Positions 26,688 through 36,867 of a stretch of DNA of 64,000 nt are shown piece by piece; the stretch's first letter is position 1, and every line of letters begins with the position of its first letter. The translations under genes were made by a program, and so were the position numbers. Location: assembly GCF_900166625.1 (NCBI RefSeq), contig NZ_LT800499.1, forward strand, positions 3,876,540-3,940,539, in the 5' to 3' direction. Source of the DNA: Halobacillus massiliensis. Its GTDB lineage: Bacteria; Bacillota; Bacilli; Bacillales; Halobacillaceae. A model generated the notes under the pieces. The model was not told the DNA's origin and did not search any database. It worked only from the letters and a program-made list of their open reading frames with translations.

Positions 26688-27432
26688 TCAAACGTTAACG
26701 AAGTTACTCGAAATGAAACTAAGCGGTATGGCGGATGCCTATAAAGAACAAGTCTCAAACAAGGAATTTCATAAGATGAGTTTTGAAGACCGTTTTACTC
26801 TACTCGTCGATTTAGAACATTCCCGACGTAAAAGTAATAAGCTTCAACGATTAATTAAAACAGCTACTTTCAGTAATTCAAATGCTTGTATTGAGGATAT
26901 TGAGTATCATGAGGATCGCCGATTAGATAAGGAGTTGATTCTTAAGTTAGCCAGTGGGACCTATATCCAAGATCACCACAACGTTATTTTAAAGGGACCG
27001 ACAGGTTCAGGAAAATCCTTTCTAGCAAGTGCATTCGGAGTATCAGCTTGTCGTCAGTTTTATAAAGTGAAATATATTCGTTTACCAGAATTACTGGACG
27101 AGCTTTCGCTCGCAAAATTGGCCGCCGACGGGAGCTATAGAAAGGTGATTAAGAAGTACAAAAAGGTTGATGTACTCATACTTGATGAGTGGCTTTTGAC
27201 AGATATGTCAACGGAAGAAGCAGCCATACTCCTTGAAATTACTGAAGCCCGTCACAAAGTCGCATCAACCATTTTCTGTTCACAAATTGACCCTAATGGG
27301 TGGCACTTAAAATTAGGAAATGAAACGATAGCTGAGGCTATATTGGACCGCATTATACATGACTCCTACCAAATTATGATAGACGGAGATATTTCTATGC
27401 GTGAACGCCATGGTATAGGGGCAGAACTCTGA
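26677..27432 (+). CDS. istB: IS21 helper ATPase IstB
   Basis: About 251 residues from the ATG at 26677 (GGAGG seven bases upstream); it overlaps the istA end by 11 bases. AAA+ ATPase that assists IstA in target selection and strand transfer. Walker A is KGPTGSGKSFLASA, Walker B is VDVLILDEWLL; the C-terminus IIHDSYQIMIDGDISMRERH is typical. It appears intact. Confidence 0.92.
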   Translation: MMNDQTLTKLLEMKLSGMADAYKEQVSNKEFHKMSFEDRFTLLVDLEHSRRKSNKLQRLIKTATFSNSNACIEDIEYHEDRRLDKELILKLASGTYIQDHHNVILKGPTGSGKSFLASAFGVSACRQFYKVKYIRLPELLDELSLAKLAADGSYRKVIKKYKKVDVLILDEWLLTDMSTEEAAILLEITEARHKVASTIFCSQIDPNGWHLKLGNETIAEAILDRIIHDSYQIMIDGDISMRERHGIGAEL

Positions 27433-27478
27433 AATGACTGAAGCCAAACACTCCTCCATTTAACTAAAAAATTTAACA

Positions 27479-27524
27479 GAACCCCTACAGTCTATTTTAT
27501 AGAATTTCGTAGGGGTTCTTGTTT
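27479..27524 (+). terminator. Terminator after istB
   Basis: GAACCCCTACAG...CGTAGGGGTTC hairpin followed by TTGTTT, inside the IS right end. Confidence 0.6.
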
Positions 27525-27720
27525 ATTGGTAAAGGGATTGGCATTGCTTGGTAAAATCCGTGGCGTTTAATGGTAAAAAAGATGGCAAGGGTGGTAAGAT
27601 CCAGTGGCTGTAATCAAAACTTTTGTAAATTCGCCACTAAAGATTCAACAGCACCCATATGTAACAGGCCTTCACAAATTTCTCCAAAAGCGTATGTTAT
27701 TTAAGGTTACGCAGATTAAA

Positions 27721-27759
27721 AAAGCCTCTCAACAATTAAAAAGTATGTTGAGAGGCTTT
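27721..27759 (-). terminator. Terminator downstream of groEL
   Basis: Perfect 13-bp stem AAAGCCTCTCAAC...GTTGAGAGGCTTT; on the minus strand it is followed by a T-run. Similar to the hairpin at 14793-14832. Confidence 0.65.
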
Positions 27760-27780
27760 ACTTAGAATATTATTTTATTT

Positions 27781-27807
27781 TTTAATGACATAAAGTATGT
27801 CATTAAA
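27781..27807. repeat. Perfect palindrome between groEL and its terminator
   Basis: TTTAATGACAT, a 5-base loop, then ATGTCATTAAA. An 11-bp perfect inverted repeat; an RNA hairpin or protein site of unknown role. Confidence 0.5.
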
Positions 27808-27855
27808 GGGTTTAACGAGGCTGAAACCCCCTACACAATAGGGTTTTGGTCGTTA

Positions 27856-29505
<1,650 letters not shown>

Positions 29506-29543
29506 TCATCAAAATTCGTATTGATTAGATTGATCAGCCGTCA

Positions 29544-29828
29544 TTACTGAACGACAGCTAAAATATCACTCTCGCGAATGATTAAGTATTCTTGGCCTTC
29601 GTATTTCACTTCTGTTCCTGCGAACTTAGAGTAAATGATGTGGTCGCCTGATTTTACTTCCAGGGCAACTTTTTCACCGTTTTCTGTTACGCGGCCTGTT
29701 CCTACAGCTACTACTTTACCTTCCTGCGGCTTTTCTTTTGCAGAATCAGGCAGTACGATTCCGCTTGCAGTAGTCTGTTCTTCTTCTACTAATTCAATAA
29801 CAATACGATCACCTAATGGCTTTAACAA
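29544..29828 (-). CDS. groES: Co-chaperonin GroES
   Basis: A 94-residue co-chaperonin. It starts [17 protein letters not shown], has the mobile loop with the hydrophobic GIVLPD motif that docks on GroEL, and ends with the RESDILAVV roof/base strand. First gene of the groES-groEL operon behind a sigmaA promoter and CIRCE. Confidence 0.98.
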   Translation of the reverse strand: MLKPLGDRIVIELVEEEQTTASGIVLPDSAKEKPQEGKVVAVGTGRVTENGEKVALEVKSGDHIIYSKFAGTEVKYEGQEYLIIRESDILAVVQ

Positions 29829-29876
29829 TTAGGACACCCTCCTTAGTCAGCATTAATATCGTTTATTAGTTGCTTA

Positions 29877-29903
29877 TTAGCACTCTCTGTTAGTGAGTGC
29901 TAA
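29877..29903. promoter_or_regulatory. CIRCE operator (HrcA)
   Basis: Canonical TTAGCACTC-N9-GAGTGCTAA inverted repeat, no mismatches, between the promoter and groES. HrcA represses the operon until heat shock. Confidence 0.97.
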
Positions 29904-29914
29904 TCACAATTATT

Positions 29915-29943
29915 ATCATAATCAAATCGTCTCACATTTTCAA
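29915..29943 (-). promoter_or_regulatory. SigmaA promoter of groES-groEL
   Basis: On the minus strand TTGAAA (29943-29938), a 17-base spacer and TATGAT (29920-29915), with CIRCE directly downstream. Confidence 0.75.
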
Positions 29944-30087
29944 GTAAAAAAAACTAAATTTTCATCATCATTTTTTGACACGTTTCCACATTGTATAAGT
30001 CCTTATATTTATGGGTAGTTTTTAAACTATGGTAAAATACATAGGGTATAAACAGCCTTGTTTTTTATGAGAAAAGGAGATATGTAC

Positions 30088-30801
30088 ATGCCCAAAAGAT
30101 ATTGGATTATTATTATCACCTATATAGCCACACAGTTTTCGGCTTTACTAGGTGTTCCTGCTTTAGAGGCCTTAGGCATTGCCCGTGCGTTTGGTGCGAT
30201 TGCTCTCTGGTCCGTTATCAGCTTTACAGCTGCTACGATTATTATGATTGTTTTACTGCGACCTGATATGAAGGAAGCCCGGATGAGATCTGACCGTTCA
30301 AGCGGCGGGAAAATTCTTGCCTGGTCGATTGCCGGGGTCTTCCTCGCCTTAATTGCTCAGGCCATTGCTGCTTTGATTGAAACTGAATTGTTCGGCATCC
30401 CGGCTGGATCGGAGAATACGATGGGGTTGATGAATATTGCCCGTGAAGAACCTCTGTTCATCCTATTACCCGTTTTATTTGCTCCTATAACGGAAGAAAT
30501 CATTTTCCGTAAAGTCATTTTCGGACAGATTTATAAGCGGACGAATTTCTGGATTGCTGTAATTATTTCGGCCCTTGTGTTCGGTGCGTTCCACTTTGAC
30601 TTTCAGCATATGCTCGTATACTTTTCCATGGGCTTAGTCTTTGCATTTCTTTATGTAAAAACAAAAAGCATCATTACACCGATTGTCGCGCATATGGCAA
30701 TGAACAGTTTTGTCGTGTTTTCGCAGCTCTTCTATTCGGAAGAAGATCTTCGCCGAATGCAGGAACAGCTGCAGACCATCTTAACGGGAGGGTTATTTTA
30801 G
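30088..30801 (+). CDS. ydiL: CPBP-family intramembrane metalloprotease (YdiL)
   Basis: A 237-residue membrane protein with about six to eight helices and the Abi/CAAX-protease motifs: EEIIFRK (EExxxR), FGAFHFDFQHM and HMAMNSF. I start at the ATG at 30088, eight bases after AAAGGAG; longer starts are poorly placed. It lies divergent from groES and upstream of ydiK, the B. subtilis arrangement. Substrates of YdiL are unknown; the family includes prenyl-protein and bacteriocin-immunity proteases. Confidence 0.88.
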   Translation: MPKRYWIIIITYIATQFSALLGVPALEALGIARAFGAIALWSVISFTAATIIMIVLLRPDMKEARMRSDRSSGGKILAWSIAGVFLALIAQAIAALIETELFGIPAGSENTMGLMNIAREEPLFILLPVLFAPITEEIIFRKVIFGQIYKRTNFWIAVIISALVFGAFHFDFQHMLVYFSMGLVFAFLYVKTKSIITPIVAHMAMNSFVVFSQLFYSEEDLRRMQEQLQTILTGGLF

Positions 30802-30802
30802 T

Positions 30803-31012
30803 ATGAGAGCCTCCCCCCTTCTGATGGCCTTCATTTATTTTTTATTTGGAGCCGCATTTACGTATATTGCGACCTTCACGGCCACAGAATCTGTATGGAA
30901 TTTTAGAACGCTCCTGCCGGTATTGGTAGCCACCTTTAACTTCGCTGTGGCGATCCGGCTGTTCATCATTCATTTCAAGGTAAAAAAGATAAAAAATAAT
31001 AAGAAAAAGTAA
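30803..31012 (+). CDS. ydiK: YdiK-family small membrane protein (DUF4305)
   Basis: A 69-residue protein with two membrane helices (LLMAFIYFLFGAAFTYIATF and LLPVLVATFNFAVAIRLFII) and a Lys-rich tail. It starts one base after the ydiL stop. Size, position next to ydiL and topology fit YdiK. Function unknown. Confidence 0.8.
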   Translation: MRASPLLMAFIYFLFGAAFTYIATFTATESVWNFRTLLPVLVATFNFAVAIRLFIIHFKVKKIKNNKKK

Positions 31013-31035
31013 TACAGAGAAAGGAATAGGTGCTT

Positions 31036-31596
31036 ATGAACGCTATTCTTCACAGACAGCGGCTTAGTCTCGGAACCGTTACAGATGAACACTTGCTTGA
31101 AATCGAGAAGTGGTTTCTCAACTCTCAGTTTATGAGAAATTTGGATGCCGAACCTGCACGTCCCAAAAATCTGGATTCTTTAAAAAAGTGGCGGGAAGAA
31201 GCATTGAATAGCGATAAGCACTTCCTCTTTTCCATAAGCGAAAGCGATAATTTTATCGGCTATGTTGAATTAAGCGGAATTCTATGGAACCAGCGGAATG
31301 GCTGGGTCGCGATTGCCATCGGTAATCCTGATAATCAGGCGAAAGGTCATGGAAGTGAAGCAATGGAACTGCTGATCAACTATGCATTTCATGAGCTGAA
31401 CCTGCACCGCCTGCAGCTGACCGTCTTTGAATACAACCAGCATGCGATCTCGTTATATAAGAAGCTGGGGTTTACATATGAAGGAGCTCAGCGCGAGTTC
31501 GTCATTCGCGACGGTGAGGCGTACGACATGTTAATGTACGGGCTGCTGCAAAGAGAATGGAGTGAAAGAAAAGCGGCAGAGAAGTTAGAAGAATAA
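31036..31596 (+). CDS. GNAT acetyltransferase (RimJ/RimL-like)
   Basis: A 186-residue GCN5-related N-acetyltransferase. The acetyl-CoA segment is VAIAIGNPDNQAKGHGSEAM, followed by NLHRLQLTVFEYNQHAISLY and KKLGFTYEGAQRE, characteristic of the RimJ/RimL or SpeG-like branch. I prefer the ATG at 31036 over a GTG six bases earlier, for better spacing from AAGGAA. It follows ydiK closely and ends in a strong terminator. The acceptor (protein N-terminus or small amine) cannot be told. Confidence 0.85.
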   Translation: MNAILHRQRLSLGTVTDEHLLEIEKWFLNSQFMRNLDAEPARPKNLDSLKKWREEALNSDKHFLFSISESDNFIGYVELSGILWNQRNGWVAIAIGNPDNQAKGHGSEAMELLINYAFHELNLHRLQLTVFEYNQHAISLYKKLGFTYEGAQREFVIRDGEAYDMLMYGLLQREWSERKAAEKLEE

Positions 31597-31614
31597 CTTC
31601 TCTGCCGCTTTTTT
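31572..31614 (+). terminator. Terminator after the acetyltransferase gene
   Basis: A 15-bp stem AGCGGCAGAGAAGTT...AACTTCTCTGCCGCT followed by TTTTTT. The stem begins inside the 3' end of the coding region. Confidence 0.85.
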
Positions 31615-31707
31615 ATTTTAACCCGGGGTGCTGAAAAGTGTAAGGTTTTCAAGTGGGCATATTCTAACATGCAATTAGAGTCCCCGTCAGCCCACCTATT
31701 TTTCAAG

Positions 31708-31874
31708 GTTCCGTTACTCTTGTAAACTTAAGGGCCAGGGGGAAACGGCGAGACTCCTGTGGGAGAAAGGGACATGGCGAGATCCCGATGGGCTAATAGC
31801 CCGAGGAGCTCGTCGTCCCCCACGGAAAGCGAATCGTTTCCCATGGCCCTCCCTCAATCATTCTCAAACGGAAC
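31708..31874. repeat. Interspersed repeat with terminal inverted repeats, copy A
   Basis: A 167-bp element bounded by GTTCCGTT and AACGGAAC. The interior has GGCGAGACTCCT, GAGATCC, GAGCTCGTCG and GGAAAGCGAATCGTTTCCC blocks that recur in copies B-D (49737-50264). Noncoding and palindrome-rich. An AAG trinucleotide lies on both flanks. The rest of 31615-31891 holds no gene. Confidence 0.7.
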
Positions 31875-31891
31875 AAGTTTTCACCCAAATT

Positions 31892-33298
31892 TCACACTTT
31901 TGTCTTCTCATCCTGCACGCCTTTCAAAATAAAAGAAAAAGGCAGTGCAAGCACCAGCACAACCGCTGAAACGAGGAAAGCCTCATTTAAAGTGCTTAAT
32001 GTAGCCATCTGCTGATCGATATCAGGGGCCATCGCAAGCTGGGCCCTGCGCACTTCGTAATAAATCGAAAAGAACACAATTCCTAAAGATGAAGACATCT
32101 GACGAATAATATTATTCATCGCAGACCCTTGAGCCACCAGGTGCTCAGGGATAGAATTCATTCCTGACGTCGTTGCCGGCATGTTGCCCATACCCATTCC
32201 GACACCGCGAACTGCATTCAATACGACAATCCACCAAAAAGGCGTGGACAGCTTTAGAAAACCCAATCCGGCTGAAGCTAACGCCATAATCGCAAGCCCC
32301 GGCGGTACAACATATCTCGGTCCTTTTTTATCGAGCAGCCTTCCGCCTAATGACATAAACAGCCCGCTGGCAGCCGCTGCCGGAAGGAATAACAGTCCTG
32401 TCATCACTTCATTGAGGCCGTACACGTTTTGTATCAATAAAGGAAGCAGAAAAATTCCGGAAAAAAGACCGATTGAAGCAGAAGATGTCACTACAATGGA
32501 TGCTGTATAGGTTGGCACCTTAAAAACAGATAAGTTTAGCAGCGGATCATCCTGGCGGTTTTCATAAAATACAAAGAGGACCACTGCAATAATACCCGCT
32601 CCTATTAAGGATAGACTTAACGGTTCAAGCAGAAGTTCAACCGATCTCCCCCGTCCGAGTGCGTAAAGAATCGCTCCTATTCCAAACGTAACGAGCAGAA
32701 ATCCTATGAGATCGAAATTTTTCGCAGGGTCTTTTTCTGTCGGTTTCAAAAATTTTGCAGACAAAATGAGTCCTGTCAGCCCAAATGGAATGTTAAACGC
32801 AAACAACCAGGGCCAATCCAAATATTGAATAATAGTCCCGCCGATGGTCGGTCCAATAGCAGGTGCGACCATAACCGATACACCGTAAATTCCGACAGCG
32901 AAACCGCGCTCATTCCTCGGAAAAGAGTTAAAAATTAAAGCCATGGCAATCGGCATCATCAGCCCGCCGGCCATGCCCTGAATCGCTCGGGAAACAATCA
33001 CCATTGCTAATGTATTCGATAATATGCCGGATATCGAGCCGGCAATAAACAAGCATAAACCAGATAAGTACACTTTCTTTTTCCCAAAACGATCTCCGAA
33101 GTAGCCGGTTAATGGCATCGTCATCCCCATCGAAACCATAAAGATTGTCAAAATCCAGCCTACCGATACGGCGTTGGAATCGAATATTTCAATAAACCTA
33201 GGGAGTATCGGGTTTAGCATGCTGTTGTTTAAGATGACGGTAAAGGTTCCAAAGAGGACAGAGACTACCACTAACCACTTATTGGGCAGCTTGCTCAT
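31892..33298 (-). CDS. MFS drug/solute exporter, DHA2 (14-TM) family
   Basis: A 468-residue major facilitator protein of the EmrB/QacA type with about 14 helices. It has the motif A-like GYFGDRFGKKKVYLSGLCLF and the DHA2 motif C region (GVSVMVAPAIGPTIGGTIIQ). It probably exports toxic compounds by proton antiport. Monocistronic; no regulator gene is adjacent. Substrate unknown. Confidence 0.88.
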   Translation of the reverse strand: MSKLPNKWLVVVSVLFGTFTVILNNSMLNPILPRFIEIFDSNAVSVGWILTIFMVSMGMTMPLTGYFGDRFGKKKVYLSGLCLFIAGSISGILSNTLAMVIVSRAIQGMAGGLMMPIAMALIFNSFPRNERGFAVGIYGVSVMVAPAIGPTIGGTIIQYLDWPWLFAFNIPFGLTGLILSAKFLKPTEKDPAKNFDLIGFLLVTFGIGAILYALGRGRSVELLLEPLSLSLIGAGIIAVVLFVFYENRQDDPLLNLSVFKVPTYTASIVVTSSASIGLFSGIFLLPLLIQNVYGLNEVMTGLLFLPAAAASGLFMSLGGRLLDKKGPRYVVPPGLAIMALASAGLGFLKLSTPFWWIVVLNAVRGVGMGMGNMPATTSGMNSIPEHLVAQGSAMNNIIRQMSSSLGIVFFSIYYEVRRAQLAMAPDIDQQMATLSTLNEAFLVSAVVLVLALPFSFILKGVQDEKTKV

Positions 33299-33357
33299 CT
33301 CTGATCCCTCCTTAAGTATTCAACTGTTTATTTTTACCCCCTTCACATTCTCCTAAA

Positions 33358-34251
33358 CTAAGAACGATTTTTCATTTCTTGTCTAATCTCTTCAGCCGCT
33401 TCCTCAATCCAATCAGTTTTTCCTTGTCTGTTTCCTTCAAGCGCGTAGCGAATGTGGCTGAATGTTACAAAGTAAGAGATCTTCTGGATACAATTTTCAA
33501 TATCCGGATACCTCATCTCTTTTAAAACCTTTCTTGTAAAATTCTCGCCGCCATCCTCCAGTATGTAAATAAACTCGTGGTCCGGGTCACTGACACTCAG
33601 ATCACCAAAATCAATGATGCCTGTTAAATCCCCTGTATCCGGGTCTATCAGAAAATGATCAGGAGATAAATCACCATGGAGAAAAACTTGACAGGAAGAA
33701 ACAAAAACAGGGTTATTAAGGAAGCCTTCAAACCGGGAGGAAATATACTGAGCTAAACGGTGATCCAGGTGCGGAAAAAGTTCATCCACAGCCTCTTCAT
33801 AGATCTTTTTATAAAAATCGTTAAGCTCCCACTTTTCCACGCCAAGATTAAATGCTTTTTTAATAGGAAAGGACTGAACTTCTTTTATGAATTGAGCAAG
33901 CTGAGAAGCCAGCCGTTTCTTTTGGCCAATGTTCATTTTTAATACAGCATCTTCCTTTAAAAGCTCCCCAGGCAATAGGCGATAGCCGACAAAAAGAAGG
34001 CCGTTTTCCTGCCTGCCTGTAAACTCGAATTCTGGCACCGCTATCGTTACCAGCTTTTTTAGTTGAGGAAGAACACGGATTTCTTTGTTTAAATCGCTGG
34101 ACGCTTTTTCGTTTTTCGCAAAGCGAAATACCCACTCGTCATTGACGAGCAAGGCTGTACTCATCATTCCTTCTCCTAGTTTTTCTGCAGATTTTAACGG
34201 GAAATCAGGAAAATTTGAGTGGATTTCTTTTATAAAAAATGAATTTTCCAT
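33358..34251 (-). CDS. Aminoglycoside phosphotransferase (APH)-family kinase
   Basis: About 297 residues from the ATG at 34251; upstream in-frame codons overlap a divergent gene, and a TTG two codons earlier is an alternative start. Protein-kinase-like fold with ATP-site SAEKLGEGMMSTALLVNDEW, Brenner catalytic motif HGDLSPDHFLI and metal-binding IIDFGDLSVSDPDHEF. Such proteins phosphorylate small molecules such as aminoglycosides, macrolides or metabolites; nothing here specifies resistance. It stands alone, divergent from the small membrane protein at 34318. Confidence 0.82.
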   Translation of the reverse strand: MENSFFIKEIHSNFPDFPLKSAEKLGEGMMSTALLVNDEWVFRFAKNEKASSDLNKEIRVLPQLKKLVTIAVPEFEFTGRQENGLLFVGYRLLPGELLKEDAVLKMNIGQKKRLASQLAQFIKEVQSFPIKKAFNLGVEKWELNDFYKKIYEEAVDELFPHLDHRLAQYISSRFEGFLNNPVFVSSCQVFLHGDLSPDHFLIDPDTGDLTGIIDFGDLSVSDPDHEFIYILEDGGENFTRKVLKEMRYPDIENCIQKISYFVTFSHIRYALEGNRQGKTDWIEEAAEEIRQEMKNRS

Positions 34252-34317
34252 ATCCAAAAACAACCTTTCACACATAAAACTCTTCTTAAGATAAATACTA
34301 AGCGGGAGGTGAATATA

Positions 34318-34620
34318 ATGGAACCTTTTCCAATTATCCATACAAATTTCTGGGATGCCGTCCTTGCCGTTCCTTCTGTAATTATCCTGACACAGATCTT
34401 TAAGATGACTTTTCCTATACCAAAAGCTCTGATCCCTACCCTTGCTAATGTGCTGGGACTTTTTATTTCTATCTTCATTTCCCATCCCAACAATATTTGG
34501 GCAGGTATTTTCATGGGGTTCTTTTATGGAAATGCCGCAGTAGGTGTCTATGCATCCCTAAAAACGTCTTACATTGCTTTCAAAAGAAGGAAGAGGAAAA
34601 GCTCTTATGCAAAAGCTTAG
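34318..34620 (+). CDS. Small membrane protein, phage-holin-like
   Basis: A 100-residue protein with three hydrophobic segments (about 14-30, 37-57, 62-84) and a basic tail (KRRKRKSS), the layout of class I/III holins. GGGAGGTG precedes the ATG. No lysin or phage genes are adjacent, so a holin role is only a resemblance. A terminator follows at once. Confidence 0.65.
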   Translation: MEPFPIIHTNFWDAVLAVPSVIILTQIFKMTFPIPKALIPTLANVLGLFISIFISHPNNIWAGIFMGFFYGNAAVGVYASLKTSYIAFKRRKRKSSYAKA

Positions 34621-34632
34621 CGGCTTTTCCTC
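34593..34632 (+). terminator. Terminator overlapping the end of the holin-like gene
   Basis: Stem GAGGAAAAGC...GCTTTTCCTC; the left arm lies in the last codons. Confidence 0.55.
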
Positions 34633-34763
34633 TCTTCATATTCTCTAAGGATATAAACAGTTCCTATATGTAGACAGGAAATCAGTGTATTGGTTGTTAA
34701 ATAAGCATATGTAAAGAGAAAAATGTAACCCTGCTTATATACCCATTCTCTTAAATCCACAAT

Positions 34764-34967
34764 TTAATCGCCTGAACCTCCCGCATTTTGTTTATATACT
34801 TGGTCGGCACGATAAACACTTAAAAACATGGAGACGAATGAAATCACAATAAATACGACCCAATACTGGATGTCATACAAAGCTGTAAGAAAAGCAAAGA
34901 CTCCCGCCAAAATAGCCACGATAAAACCAGTCATAATCTTTACATCCTTTAAGACAGGCCAATTCAT
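34764..34967 (-). CDS. Small two-helix membrane protein
   Basis: A 67-residue protein with two helices (IMTGFIVAILAGVFAFLTAL and YWVVFIVISFVSMFLSVYRA), GGAGG-like ribosome site. It follows the 74-residue gene by 16 bases, in the same minus-strand run. No function recognised. Confidence 0.65.
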   Translation of the reverse strand: MNWPVLKDVKIMTGFIVAILAGVFAFLTALYDIQYWVVFIVISFVSMFLSVYRADQVYKQNAGGSGD

Positions 34968-34983
34968 GGTATTGCCTCCTCAT

Positions 34984-35208
34984 TTAATGATTACGCTCAT
35001 TTCCTCGTTTGAAATTGCCGGTGATTTTCGCCATAATCAGCTGTTCCGCCTTTTCATCATGGGCATTGTTTATATGATCGATAAATTTTTTCGCTTCTTT
35101 TCCTTTTAGAATTTTCACCTGACGTCCTTGATGATATATAAAAACGCTTTCATTTTTATTGAGCTGATAACTGAAAGGATTCTCATCCAATCGATTCCTT
35201 TTATCCAT
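34984..35208 (-). CDS. Conserved hypothetical protein, 74 residues
   Basis: I start at the ATG at 35208, directly behind GGAGGTTGTG; a longer frame to 35298 overlaps the upstream acetyltransferase and lacks a ribosome site. The protein is soluble, with FIYHQGRQVKILKGKEAKKF and QLIMAKITGNFKRGNERNH. I believe similar short proteins are common in Bacillaceae, without known function. Confidence 0.65.
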   Translation of the reverse strand: MDKRNRLDENPFSYQLNKNESVFIYHQGRQVKILKGKEAKKFIDHINNAHDEKAEQLIMAKITGNFKRGNERNH

Positions 35209-35224
35209 CACAACCTCCGAATTG

Positions 35225-35746
35225 TTATAGATATTTCTCCATTCGTATATCCTGCCACATTTTCCCCTGCCAGTACGTGAAATCATCAATTCGCCCAATT
35301 ACCTCGTATCCAAGGTTCTTATAAAGTGTAAACGCCCGTTTGTTGAATTCAAATACTCCGAGTTCAATCCGCTTATATCCATTCTGATAAATTTGTTCCT
35401 CTAAATGCTTAATCGCTTTACGGCCAATCCCCTTTCCTTGTCCTTCGGGTTCGCCTATCGTTATCCCTACCCAGGCGGTATTCGGCTCCTTTTTATAAAG
35501 ATGTTCAAAATGTGCCATGTAGTTCATTTCGCCGACTAATCGCCCATCGACATAGATGAGGTATATATTTTGATAGGAAAGCCGTTCCAATAAGTCAGCG
35601 GGAGTGACCTCTGACTGCCTTTCTAATTCTTCTCTGTTTTGGTTAGGCCTTGTCATTGGTACAAGCAGCGGATCGCTTTCCCATTTCGTAAATGCAGCAG
35701 CAAGGCTTGGAGTGGGCTGAGCAAGTGGTATAAATTGAATGTTCAC
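35225..35746 (-). CDS. GNAT acetyltransferase
   Basis: A 173-residue GCN5-related acetyltransferase. Acetyl-CoA-binding signature WVGITIGEPEGQGKGIGRKA, followed by IELGVFEFNKRAFTLYKNLG. Substrate unknown. It is part of a minus-strand run with two VOC proteins and short hypotheticals, spacing 15-30 bases. Confidence 0.85.
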   Translation of the reverse strand: MNIQFIPLAQPTPSLAAAFTKWESDPLLVPMTRPNQNREELERQSEVTPADLLERLSYQNIYLIYVDGRLVGEMNYMAHFEHLYKKEPNTAWVGITIGEPEGQGKGIGRKAIKHLEEQIYQNGYKRIELGVFEFNKRAFTLYKNLGYEVIGRIDDFTYWQGKMWQDIRMEKYL

Positions 35747-35761
35747 TGGGTAATTTCCTTT

Positions 35762-36124
35762 CTATTTCTGCTGGATCAATCCAATTCCAATCCCTGTTGG
35801 ATCTACTAAATACGCTAAGTAAAATTCGTCGAACTCCATTTTTTCTCTAACGATCATCGCCCCGTTTTTCTCTGCTTCTTCGAGAGCTTCATCCATAGAT
35901 TCGACTTCAATTTGTATACGGGTACCATGAGGAAAATCATGAGGTCCTTTACTAATCCCGCCGTCTATTCCTACTTTATCTTCTTTATTTGTAGAAACCG
36001 ACCAATATTTCCAGCGTTCCTTTCCGACTTCCCAGCCAAAAACCTTCGAATAAAATTCCGCAGCTTTTTCCGGTTCCTGACTGCTTAACTCAAATCCAAC
36101 GACACGTCCTGTAATTCCTCTCAT
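35762..36124 (-). CDS. VOC-family (glyoxalase/bleomycin-resistance fold) protein
   Basis: A 120-residue protein with the beta-alpha-beta-beta-beta VOC start GRVVGFELSSQEPEKAAEFY and SKVFGWEV, ending VDPTGIGIGLIQ. AGGAGG lies upstream. Members include metal enzymes and binding proteins; substrate not inferable. Confidence 0.82.
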   Translation of the reverse strand: MRGITGRVVGFELSSQEPEKAAEFYSKVFGWEVGKERWKYWSVSTNKEDKVGIDGGISKGPHDFPHGTRIQIEVESMDEALEEAEKNGAMIVREKMEFDEFYLAYLVDPTGIGIGLIQQK

Positions 36125-36139
36125 CGTAGGCTTCCTCCT

Positions 36140-36484
36140 TTATTCAAAAAAACAAACCTGTAAACGGTTTTGATCGGGGTCGTAAAAATCAAAAAAGTGA
36201 TTTACCCCATCAATATGTAATTCGCTGATAGATACGCCTTTTCCCTTCAAATTATTATTATAGGTTTTTTTAATATCTTGAGAAAAAAAGATCGGATAGC
36301 TGCTCGTATTGGAGGAGACCTTCCCCTCTTCAATCGTTAGAGGAACGCTGTCTTTTCCAATACTTAACACACGGTACCCTTCGTCTTTAAAAGCTACCTC
36401 AAAACCGAGAACCTGCTCATACCAACTGCAGGACGCTTCTACATCACTAACGGTTAAACACATCGTATCGATTCTATCGATCAT
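36140..36484 (-). CDS. VOC-family protein (glyoxalase-like)
   Basis: A 114-residue single-module VOC protein. It starts DRIDTMCLTVSDVEASCSWY and EQVLGFEVAF, and ends FFDFYDPDQNRLQVCFFE. It has candidate metal ligands (His in VNHFFDF, Glu at the end) as in glyoxalase or fosfomycin-type proteins. Upstream of the other VOC gene by 15 bases. Confidence 0.82.
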   Translation of the reverse strand: MIDRIDTMCLTVSDVEASCSWYEQVLGFEVAFKDEGYRVLSIGKDSVPLTIEEGKVSSNTSSYPIFFSQDIKKTYNNNLKGKGVSISELHIDGVNHFFDFYDPDQNRLQVCFFE

Positions 36485-36495
36485 TCCACAACTCC

Positions 36496-36867
36496 TTATA
36501 AATTATTGACTTCCTGGCGCTCTATCAAAGGCTGGCGTGTCAGGCACAAGATCCCCGCTGCAATAAATAATACAGATTGAATAAGCGTGGCTCCCAGTGT
36601 AGAAATCCCCATTAGCACAGCAGTACCTATGAGGACAATACCTGATCGTCTTCTATGTTTTTTAAAATAAAACAGTACAGCACACCCTGCAATTAATCCG
36701 ATAAGGTGAATGCCCAGCACTATCCAGGCATACCGCAGCTCTACCATTACAGGCAATTGATCCGGGTACTGTAAGTAAATAAAAGCTACAAAAAGCATTC
36801 CTAACAAAACAACAAGAAACTGCAGAACCAATGCAATTGTGATTAATATTTTCTCAGCCGACCACAT
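36496..36867 (-). CDS. Four-helix membrane protein, hypothetical
   Basis: About 123 residues from the ATG at 36867, chosen because AAAGGAGGTGG lies just upstream; the frame extends further but without a ribosome site. Four hydrophobic helices with short polar loops (FKKHRRRSG). Function not recognised. Confidence 0.65.
   Translation of the reverse strand: MWSAEKILITIALVLQFLVVLLGMLFVAFIYLQYPDQLPVMVELRYAWIVLGIHLIGLIAGCAVLFYFKKHRRRSGIVLIGTAVLMGISTLGATLIQSVLFIAAGILCLTRQPLIERQEVNNL

Larger units (their letters stand above)
24974..27616 (+). mobile_element. IS21-family insertion sequence
   Basis: A 2643-bp element bounded by TG...CA with near-terminal inverted repeats TGATTACAGCCACT (left) and AGTGGCTGTAATCA (right). 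Several internal TTTACCA/GTACCA repeats near both ends are characteristic of IS21 multiple terminal repeats. It is flanked by the 5-bp direct repeat AAACT (24969-24973 and 27617-27621), the likely target duplication. It carries istA (frameshifted) and istB. The clean duplication implies a recent insertion, between the LacI regulator and groEL. Confidence 0.9.

Noticed and set aside
33358..34485. Longer 375-codon form of the APH-family protein
   Set aside because: The first ~78 codons overlap a divergent gene with a good ribosome site and contain no APH similarity.
34318..34620. Prophage remnant based on a holin-like protein
   Set aside because: No lysin, capsid, integrase or att site is nearby, so one holin-like protein does not support a prophage.
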